Assembly (NCBI GenBank): GCA_003564655.1
Contig: PXES01000042.1
Coordinates: 1-5,557, forward strand
Source of the DNA: Paracoccaceae bacterium
Lineage (GTDB): Bacteria; Pseudomonadota; Alphaproteobacteria; Rhodobacterales; Rhodobacteraceae
Direction: 5' to 3'
DNA length: 5,557 bases
Positions 1 through 3,754 of this stretch are shown piece by piece (position 1 is the first letter of the stretch; each line of letters opens with the position of its first letter). Both the position numbers and the translations under genes were made by a program. The notes beneath the pieces are model-generated. The model was not told the origin of the DNA, ran no database searches, and saw only the letters and a program-made list of their open reading frames with translations.

Positions 1-107
1 AGCCGGTCGCGATGCGGGTTGAGCCCCATCGCCTCGCAGTCGATGGCGACCACGGGGCCGAGGTCGAGCCCGTCGGGCAGGTCATCGGCATGGATATGCA
101 CACTCAT
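1..107 (-). CDS. rnd: Ribonuclease D, N-terminal fragment (cut by window edge)
   Basis: Only the first 35 codons are in the window; the gene continues past base 1. RNase D is a cytosolic DEDD-family 3'-5' exoribonuclease that trims the 3' ends of tRNA precursors and other small RNAs. The fragment begins MSVHIHADDLPDGLDLGP and then shows VVAIDCEAMGLNPHRDRL: the D-x-E pair in AIDCEAMGL (about residues 23-25) is the ExoI metal-binding motif of the family. From memory, the short (~200-residue) alphaproteobacterial RNase D begins almost identically, with a DLP..LDLG lead-in and a G-L-x-P-x-R-D-R-L run after the DEE motif. The ATG at 107-105 is preceded on the minus strand by GGAG about ten bases upstream, an acceptable ribosome site. 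The gene is divergent from the hemolysin III gene across 137 bases. Another DEDD exonuclease is possible, but the N-terminal match makes RNase D much more likely. Confidence 0.85.
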   Translation of the reverse strand, partial: MSVHIHADDLPDGLDLGPVVAIDCEAMGLNPHRDR

Positions 108-232
108 CCGCGCGCCACTCCGTCCAGAAGGAATGCGTTCGGGCTAGAGCGGATCAGACCGGAACGCAAGCCCGTTGGGGTCGGGCTTGGGCTGACGCAA
201 GGTCACGCGCGCGCAGTGACGACAGGATGGTG

Positions 233-238
233 TAGCAT
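233..238 (+). promoter_or_regulatory. Possible -10 element (TAGCAT) for the hemolysin III gene
   Basis: TAGCAT matches the TAnnnT core of a housekeeping -10 box and ends six bases before the ATG at 245. That would put the transcription start on or next to the start codon, fitting the lack of a Shine-Dalgarno. I see no convincing -35 hexamer at 16-18 bases, so this is weak. Confidence 0.25.
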
Positions 239-244
239 CCGCCC

Positions 245-895
245 ATGGGGCACGTGCGCACAGAGTATAGCCGCGCCGAGCGGCAACTCGACTCGGCGAT
301 CCATGTGGTCGGGCTGGGGCTGGCGCTTCTGGCGGTGCCGCTGCTGATCGGCGCGGCGCTGGTGCGCGCGGTCGATACCGGCTCGGGCACGTTCATCGTC
401 GCAGTGCTGATCTACGGGGCGACCTTCCTTGCCATGCTGGCGGCCTCGGCGCTGTTCAACATGACGGCGAATCCGGCGCTCGACTGGCTGTTCCAGCGGC
501 TCGATCATGCGGCGATCTACCTCAAGATCGCGGGCACCTACACGCCGTTCACCTTGCTGACAGGGCAGGGGCTGGGGCTGCTTGCGGGGCTCTGGGGGGC
601 GGCGGCGGTGGGGGTCGCGCTCAAGATCGTCTCGCCGCTGCGGCTGCGGTATCTCGGGCTTGCGCTCTATCTCGGGATGGGCTGGGTGGGCGTGCTGATC
701 CTGCCGGGGCTGGCCGCGACCCTGCCCCCCGCTGTGGTGGTGCTGATGCTGGCAGGCGGGGTGGTCTATACGCTGGGCGTGGTGTTCTATCTGTGGCGCG
801 CGCTGCCCTATCACTTCGCGATCTGGCACATCTTCGTGCTGGCGGGGTCGTTCCTGTTCTATGCCGCCGTGCTGGTGCTACTGCTAAGCCTGTGA
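245..895 (+). CDS. Hemolysin III / PAQR-type seven-helix membrane protein (TrhA family)
   Basis: This 216-residue, very hydrophobic protein has about seven predicted membrane helices, the first starting near residue 17 after a short polar lead. Family signatures in order are SAxH..G (H20), SALFN (68-72), RLDHAAIYLKIAGTYTPF (85-102), GGVVYTLGVVFY before the last helices, and HFAIWHIFVLAGS (190-202). These are the hemolysin III (HlyIII/YqfA) hallmarks, a bacterial branch of the progestin/adiponectin receptor superfamily found in the inner membrane and linked to membrane-lipid homeostasis; 'hemolysin' is historical. The zinc site looks altered: the expected His after the SAL motif is Asn72, and the first His of the HxxxH pair is Phe191 with a His shifted to 190; Asp87 and His195 remain. 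No good Shine-Dalgarno precedes ATG 245 (AGGA lies 17 bases away), so the start is less sure than the family. The 3' end overlaps the convergent phosphodiesterase gene by 12 bases. Confidence 0.88.
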   Translation: MGHVRTEYSRAERQLDSAIHVVGLGLALLAVPLLIGAALVRAVDTGSGTFIVAVLIYGATFLAMLAASALFNMTANPALDWLFQRLDHAAIYLKIAGTYTPFTLLTGQGLGLLAGLWGAAAVGVALKIVSPLRLRYLGLALYLGMGWVGVLILPGLAATLPPAVVVLMLAGGVVYTLGVVFYLWRALPYHFAIWHIFVLAGSFLFYAAVLVLLLSL

Positions 896-1657
896 CGGCC
901 AGGCCCCCCGCGCGCGCAGCACATCGCGCAGCCGGGTCGGGCAGTCGGTCATCAGCCCGTCCACACCCATATCCAGAAGCCGCGTCATCTCGGCGGGTGT
1001 GTCCACGGTCCAGACCTGCACCGCCCGCCCCGCATCATGCGCGGCCTTCACGAAACGCGGGGTGACGATGGGCACCCCGCGCCACGCGGGCGGCACCTGC
1101 AACACGCCGAATTCCGCCAGCGGCAGGGGCAGCCCCCAGCCGCGCGCCCAGACGCGCGCGACCTGCGCATGAGCAGGCGAGAACAGCAATTCCGGCCCCA
1201 GCTCCGCGCGCGCCTGCGCCGTGCAGGCCGGATCGAACGCGCCGATGCAGACCCGCTCGATCACCCCCAACCGCGCGATCAACGCGCACAGCGGGCCGAC
1301 GACGGCGCGCGACTTCGCCTCGATGTTCACATACATCCCGGGGAAGTCGCGCAACAGCGCCTCGAGGCGGGGGATCTCGGCGCCGCCCTTCGTGCGCACC
1401 GCGCGCAGCGCGGCGAAGTCCAGATCGCGGATCGCGCGGCTATCGCCGCAGATACGCGCGAGCGTCGGGTCGTGATGGATCACCACTTCGCCGTCGCGGG
1501 TCGCATGCACGTCCAGCTCGACATGCGTGTAGCCAAGCCCGGCGGCATGGTCGAAGGCGGGCATCGTGTTCTCCTCGGCCTCCTGCGCGCCGCCGCGATG
1601 GGCGAAGGCATGGGCAAGCGGGGCCGTCAGGAAAGGATGGTCGCGCAGCGGGCTCAT
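884..1657 (-). CDS. Glycerophosphodiester phosphodiesterase, cytosolic (UgpQ/GDPD family)
   Basis: A 257-residue GDPD-fold (TIM barrel) enzyme that hydrolyses glycerophosphodiesters from phospholipid turnover to sn-glycerol 3-phosphate plus an alcohol. The catalytic set is complete: H20-R21 in FAHRGG, E29-N30-T31, E47 and D49 in VELDVHATRDG, H62-D63 in VIHHDPTL, E113 and K115 in NIEAKS, then VQVWTVDTP (W216) and MGVDGLMTDCP (D233, TD 237-238) near the C-terminus. There is no signal peptide, unlike periplasmic GlpQ, so a cytosolic UgpQ-like role is inferred. I take the ATG at 1657 because MSPLRDHPFLTAPLAHAFAHRGG is the usual short lead of this family; ATGs at 1666 and 1669 are alternatives, none having a clear Shine-Dalgarno. 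An upstream in-frame ATG at 1792 would add 45 residues that look non-coding. The stop lies inside the 3' end of the convergent hemolysin III gene. A palindrome about 170 bases upstream could regulate it. Confidence 0.92.
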   Translation of the reverse strand: MSPLRDHPFLTAPLAHAFAHRGGAQEAEENTMPAFDHAAGLGYTHVELDVHATRDGEVVIHHDPTLARICGDSRAIRDLDFAALRAVRTKGGAEIPRLEALLRDFPGMYVNIEAKSRAVVGPLCALIARLGVIERVCIGAFDPACTAQARAELGPELLFSPAHAQVARVWARGWGLPLPLAEFGVLQVPPAWRGVPIVTPRFVKAAHDAGRAVQVWTVDTPAEMTRLLDMGVDGLMTDCPTRLRDVLRARGAWPSQA

Positions 1658-1693
1658 GGCGCGCATCATGCAGGCTTTGGTACGCGTGTCGAG

Positions 1694-1734
1694 GGGGTGA
1701 GTCGCCCCGCGTGAGGGGGCGGAGGGCGAAGCCC
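1694..1734. other. Two small GC hairpins upstream of the phosphodiesterase start
   Basis: GGGG/CCCC arms at 1694-1697 and 1705-1708, and GGGC-GAA-GCCC at 1724-1734, form short stems in the probable 5' leader of the minus-strand phosphodiesterase gene. The second resembles GC-clamped stems common in GC-rich intergenic DNA. They lie where a longer reading of the gene would be coding, but that reading gives no sensible protein. A role in mRNA folding is only inference. Confidence 0.25.
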
Positions 1735-1824
1735 CGCACCCGCCTTGACATGGATCATGGTTTGTCCCGGCGGCCGAATGGCAGCCTGCCACGACAAGAT
1801 GCGTTTCGCGGTTGCGCGACTCAT

Positions 1825-1841
1825 GTTATCGTAACGGTAAC
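1825..1841. promoter_or_regulatory. 17-bp AT-rich palindrome, candidate LacI-family-type operator
   Basis: GTTATCGTAACGGTAAC has 7 of 8 mirror pairs complementary around the centre base 1833; the only mismatch is 1829/1837. It is a marked AT-rich island in very GC-rich DNA and lies between the divergent phosphodiesterase and small-protein genes. From established knowledge, sites with GTTA...TAAC arms around a central CG are typical of LacI-family (GntR/sugar-type) regulators in Proteobacteria; the leading ATGTTA also fits. It sits about 170 bases upstream of the phosphodiesterase ATG and 95 bases upstream of the small gene. No regulator gene is in the window, so the cognate factor is unknown. 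Confidence 0.35.
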
Positions 1842-1898
1842 CTGCCCCGCTTGCCGCGCGCCACGACGCATTCGGCAGCGAGGGATGGGCGCGCAGTT

Positions 1899-1912
1899 CA
1901 TGACGCGTCGTG
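1899..1912. promoter_or_regulatory. 14-bp palindrome just upstream of the small gene
   Basis: CATGACGCGTCGTG has 6 of 7 pairs complementary (mismatch 1901/1910) and ends 23 bases before the small gene's ATG, directly followed by TAGGAC, a possible -10-like element. Short GC palindromes arise easily in this composition, so an operator role is only possible. Confidence 0.2.
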
Positions 1913-1923
1913 CTAGGACAACA

Positions 1924-1933
1924 GGGAGAGGGA
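1924..1933 (+). promoter_or_regulatory. Strong Shine-Dalgarno for the 65-residue gene
   Basis: The purine run GGGAGAGGGA ends two bases before the ATG at 1936; its GGGAG part is 7 bases from the start, the optimal spacing. It is the best ribosome site in the window and selects this ATG over the in-frame upstream ATGs of the same reading frame. Confidence 0.6.
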
Positions 1934-1935
1934 CC

Positions 1936-2133
1936 ATGCCAAAAGACAATGCCATGCAGACGCGCTTCGGCCCGCGCGCCGAGCACCGCGCGCGCGAGCA
2001 TCATGAAAGGCGCGTCCTGTCGCTGGCGCTGGCCTCGCTGGCCAAGGTGCGGCGCGACCAGACCGAGGCCTGGCAATGCCGGGTTCCGTCGGGCGTCAAA
2101 TCCGACCGCGCGGAGATGCCCGCCAAGTGCTGA
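1936..2133 (+). CDS. Small basic hypothetical protein (65 aa)
   Basis: I do not recognise this family. The protein starts MPKDNAMQTRFGPRAEHRAR and ends SDRAEMPAKC. It is rich in Arg/His/Lys in its first half, has a hydrophobic stretch VLSLALASLAKV (about residues 27-38) that could be one amphipathic helix but is short for a membrane span, and carries two Cys (near residue 49 and at the last position). Coding is supported by the strong purine-rich ribosome site, clear G/C preference at codon third positions, and a perfect hairpin at the stop codon. The reading frame is open further upstream (to 1711), but the ribosome site and the preceding palindromes argue for ATG 1936. It lies alone between a divergent phosphodiesterase gene and a glutathione transferase gene with its own promoter, so it is probably monocistronic. 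No function is claimed. Confidence 0.62.
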   Translation: MPKDNAMQTRFGPRAEHRAREHHERRVLSLALASLAKVRRDQTEAWQCRVPSGVKSDRAEMPAKC

Positions 2134-2147
2134 GGGCCTTGGCGGGC
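2118..2147 (+). terminator. Hairpin with the small gene's stop codon in its loop
   Basis: GCCCGCCAAG (2118-2127) pairs perfectly with CTTGGCGGGC (2138-2147), giving a 10-bp stem and 10-base loop that contains the TGA at 2131-2133. No T-tract follows (the next bases are TGAGGGGTTGG), so it is not a classical intrinsic terminator; it may be a weak terminator or a 3'-end-stabilising structure. It separates the small gene from the glutathione transferase promoter that begins at 2155. Confidence 0.45.
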
Positions 2148-2154
2148 TGAGGGG

Positions 2155-2182
2155 TTGGCATTGCCGCGCCGGATGCTAGCTT
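2155..2182 (+). promoter_or_regulatory. Housekeeping-type promoter for the glutathione transferase gene
   Basis: TTGGCA (2155-2160) resembles the -35 consensus and TAGCTT (2177-2182) the TAnnnT -10 core, with a 16-base spacer. Transcription would start near 2189, leaving a leader of about 20 bases that includes the ribosome site. Judged by eye only. Confidence 0.45.
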
Positions 2183-2200
2183 CCGCTGCAATCAAGCTGC

Positions 2201-2205
2201 GGGAG
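2201..2205 (+). promoter_or_regulatory. Shine-Dalgarno of the glutathione transferase gene
   Basis: GGGAG lies five bases before the ATG at 2211 and fixes that start; the encoded N-terminus (MSIALHYWPTPNG) also fits the family without extra residues. Confidence 0.6.
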
Positions 2206-2210
2206 TATCC

Positions 2211-2912
2211 ATGAGCATTGCCCTACATTACTGGCCCACGCCGAATGGCTGGAAGATCACCATCGCGCTGGAGGAGCTGGGCCTTCCCTACGAGGTCCAC
2301 TATGTCGATATCGGCGCGGGCGACCAGTTCGACCCCGATTTCCTGAAGATCGCACCCAATAACAAGATGCCTGCCATCGTCGACCCCGATGGCCCCGACG
2401 GCGCGCCCATCGCGATCTTCGAATCGGGCGCGATCCTGCAATATCTGGCGCGCAAGACGGGCCGATTCGGCGGTGCGGACGAACGCACGCGCATCGCGGT
2501 CGATCAATGGCTGATGTGGCAGATGGGCGGGCTGGGGCCGATGGCGGGCCAGGCGCATCACTTCCTGAAATACGCCCCCGCGCTCGACCCGCCGCAGGAC
2601 CTGCCCTATGCCAAGGAGCGCTATCAGCGCGAGGTGGCGCGGCTCTATGGCGTGCTCGACCGGCAACTCGCCGAGCACGCCTATGTCGCAGGCCCCGACT
2701 ACAGTATCGCCGACATGGCCATCTGGCCCTGGGCGAGCCTGTGGGAAGGGCAGGCCCAGACGCTGGACGACAAGCCCAACCTGGCGCGCTGGCTCGACAC
2801 GGTGGGCGCGCGCGCGGCCGTGCAGCGGGGCCGGGCCGTGGGGGCCGAGCGGCGTCAGAACATTCAGAGTGATCGCAAGGCGCAGGCCGTGCTGTTTGGC
2901 AAGCGCGACTGA
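2211..2912 (+). CDS. Nu-class glutathione transferase (YfcG/YghU-like disulfide-bond reductase)
   Basis: A 233-residue cytosolic protein with a thioredoxin-fold N-terminal domain (about 1-85) and an all-helical C-terminal domain (about 95-215). Motifs: TPNGWKITIALEELGLPYEV from T10, with T10 and N12 at the place where nu-class enzymes use Thr/Asn near the glutathione sulfur; GDQFDPDFLKIAPNNKMPAIVD with the cis-Pro at P54; IFESGAILQYL with E71-S72, the glutathione gamma-glutamyl contact; then QWLMWQMGGLGPMAGQ and DYSIADMAIWPW in the helical domain. These are typical of E. coli YfcG/YghU, which reduce disulfides and peroxides with two bound glutathiones or glutathione disulfide and are poor classical transferases. 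The protein contains no cysteine, consistent with a glutathione-based mechanism. Its own promoter and ribosome site suggest monocistronic expression, and a strong hairpin follows 20 bases after the stop. The exact substrate is unknown. Confidence 0.92.
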   Translation: MSIALHYWPTPNGWKITIALEELGLPYEVHYVDIGAGDQFDPDFLKIAPNNKMPAIVDPDGPDGAPIAIFESGAILQYLARKTGRFGGADERTRIAVDQWLMWQMGGLGPMAGQAHHFLKYAPALDPPQDLPYAKERYQREVARLYGVLDRQLAEHAYVAGPDYSIADMAIWPWASLWEGQAQTLDDKPNLARWLDTVGARAAVQRGRAVGAERRQNIQSDRKAQAVLFGKRD

Positions 2913-2931
2913 ACGCGGCAGCGAAAGCAAA

Positions 2932-2981
2932 GCGCCCGTGAGCGGGGCCCACCCACCCGCCCATGCCCCGCTCACGGGCGC
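2932..2981. terminator. Perfect 17-bp GC hairpin, probable bidirectional terminator
   Basis: The arms at 2932-2948 and 2965-2981 are fully complementary over 17 bp (the left begins GCGCCCGTGAG, the right ends CTCACGGGCGC), with a 16-base C-rich loop. It lies 20 bases after the glutathione transferase stop, where a terminator is expected, and also downstream of the convergent yciB. The 3' flank on the plus strand is GTTCCCCCCTT rather than a T-tract; on the minus strand the flank is TTTGCTTTCGC, modestly T-rich. It would act as a weak or structure-based terminator in both directions. Confidence 0.55.
2948..2962 (-). other. G-quadruplex motif on the minus strand
   Basis: The plus strand reads CCCACCCACCCGCCC, so the minus strand has four G3 runs separated by single bases. 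One-base loops give the most stable parallel quadruplexes known. The tract forms the loop of the 17-bp hairpin. Confidence 0.5.
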
Positions 2982-3061
2982 GTTCCCCCCTTCGGACTGC
3001 GTGTCGGCGGCTCTCGCTCCGGCGGCCCCCGCATGGGGCCGAGCGTACGCGAGCGGGTCGT

Positions 3062-3077
3062 GGGCGGGTGGGTGGGG
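3062..3077 (+). other. G-quadruplex motif on the plus strand
   Basis: GGGCGGGTGGGTGGGG has G3+ runs with one-base loops (C, T, T). It lies about 30 bases after the yciB stop on that gene's transcript, where it reads as C-rich, and about 150 bases beyond the glutathione transferase stop, where read-through RNA would be G-rich. Confidence 0.5.
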
Positions 3078-3106
3078 CCCCCGAGCGGGCGCTCCTGCGG
3101 GGGGCG

Positions 3107-3706
3107 TTACTTCTCGCTGGGCGTGCGGTAGCGCTCGAACAGCTTGCCCTGGGCCATGAAGAAGGCAAACAGCGCCAGCGGCAGCACGAAGGTGCGGAAG
3201 TTCACCCAGGCATCCGTGGACATGCTGCGCCAGACAATCTCGTTCGCGCAGGCCATTGCCGCGAACATCAGCGCCAACCGCTTCGTCAGCAGCATCCAGC
3301 CCTCATGCCGCAACGGCAGCGCGCCTTCCATCACCAGCTCCAGCCAGCTCTGCCCGCGCGCCAGCCCGATGAACAGCAGCACCGCAAAGAGCGAATAGAC
3401 CGCCGTCGGCTTCATCTTGAAGAACCGCTCGTCATTCAGCACCACGGTCAGCCCGCCGAACAGCACCACCATGATCAGCGTCACCAATTGCAACCGGCTC
3501 AGCCGCCCCGAGAGCTTCCACAGCGCGAAGGTCGCAAGCCCCATCACCGGGATGAAGGCCGCGGTCAGCAGGATGAAAGAGTCATACTCGGTGCCGGCGA
3601 CCACATGGGTCTGCCCGCGCGTGCTGATATAGCCCAGGAAGAACAGCAGCACCGGGCCCAGCTCCAGCCCGATCTTCACTGCCGGAGAAACCTGTCTTTC
3701 CGCCAT
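3107..3706 (-). CDS. yciB: YciB / septation protein A, inner-membrane protein
   Basis: A 199-residue polytopic inner-membrane protein of the YciB (IspZ) family, implicated in cell-envelope integrity and division. It has about six hydrophobic segments, near residues 12-28, 43-63, 72-91, 101-116, 134-155 and 168-187. Family motifs: GP.LLFF in helix 1, FGGLT (83-87), FFKMKPTAVYSLFA (95-107), EGWMLLTKRLALMFAAMACANEIVWR with the conserved NE.VWR, and the DAWVNFRTF run. It is longer than the 179-residue E. coli protein because of the loop after helix 1 (about 29-42), which is usual in alphaproteobacteria as I recall. The ATG at 3706 starts a typical N-terminus (PAVK.GLELGP); the nearest ribosome-like AGGA is about 12 bases upstream, so translation may be modest. 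It lies 48 bases downstream of the large membrane-protein gene on the same strand, with no obvious terminator between them, so co-transcription is likely. Confidence 0.92.
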   Translation of the reverse strand: MAERQVSPAVKIGLELGPVLLFFLGYISTRGQTHVVAGTEYDSFILLTAAFIPVMGLATFALWKLSGRLSRLQLVTLIMVVLFGGLTVVLNDERFFKMKPTAVYSLFAVLLFIGLARGQSWLELVMEGALPLRHEGWMLLTKRLALMFAAMACANEIVWRSMSTDAWVNFRTFVLPLALFAFFMAQGKLFERYRTPSEK

Positions 3707-3754
3707 GCGCTGCCCGTATCCTGTCCGTTGATGATCTGCGCTGCAACCTAGCGC

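Larger units (their letters stand above)
2931..3093. repeat. Long imperfect inverted repeat (35-bp arms) in the convergent intergenic region
   Basis: Bases 2931-2965 and 3059-3093 are inverted copies matching at 29 of 35 positions, separated by 93 bases. Positions are contiguous without gaps; the strongest block is the shared tract CCCACCCACCCGCCC and its complement. The left arm includes the whole left arm and loop of the perfect 17-bp hairpin, so the two structures cannot form together. Between them lies a small GGCCCC/GGGGCC hairpin (3024-3029 with 3035-3040). There is no open reading frame with coding character in 2913-3106. It may be a REP-like genomic repeat or a degraded element; only one copy is in the window. 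Confidence 0.6.

Noticed and set aside
203..829. Minus-strand open frame of 208 codons rich in Arg/His/Gln
   Set aside because: Shadow of the hemolysin III gene on the opposite strand, with no family motif.
1658..1792. Upstream extension of the phosphodiesterase to an ATG at 1792
   Set aside because: The extra 45 residues resemble no leader or signal peptide, cross hairpin-forming intergenic DNA, and the family normally starts shortly before the HRG motif.
2981..2992. Classical rho-independent terminator after the glutathione transferase gene
   Set aside because: The stem is excellent but GTTCCCCCCTT is not a U-tract on the plus strand, so I call it a probable structure-based terminator with reduced confidence.
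2223..3168. Minus-strand open frames across the glutathione transferase gene
   Set aside because: The plus strand carries a complete, motif-rich transferase; these frames have shadow-type composition and run through the structured intergenic region.
2963..3751. Plus-strand open frame of 262 codons rich in Gln/His/Arg
   Set aside because: Antisense of yciB, whose membrane-protein motifs are unmistakable; Gln/His/Arg-rich sequence is the usual shadow of hydrophobic codons.
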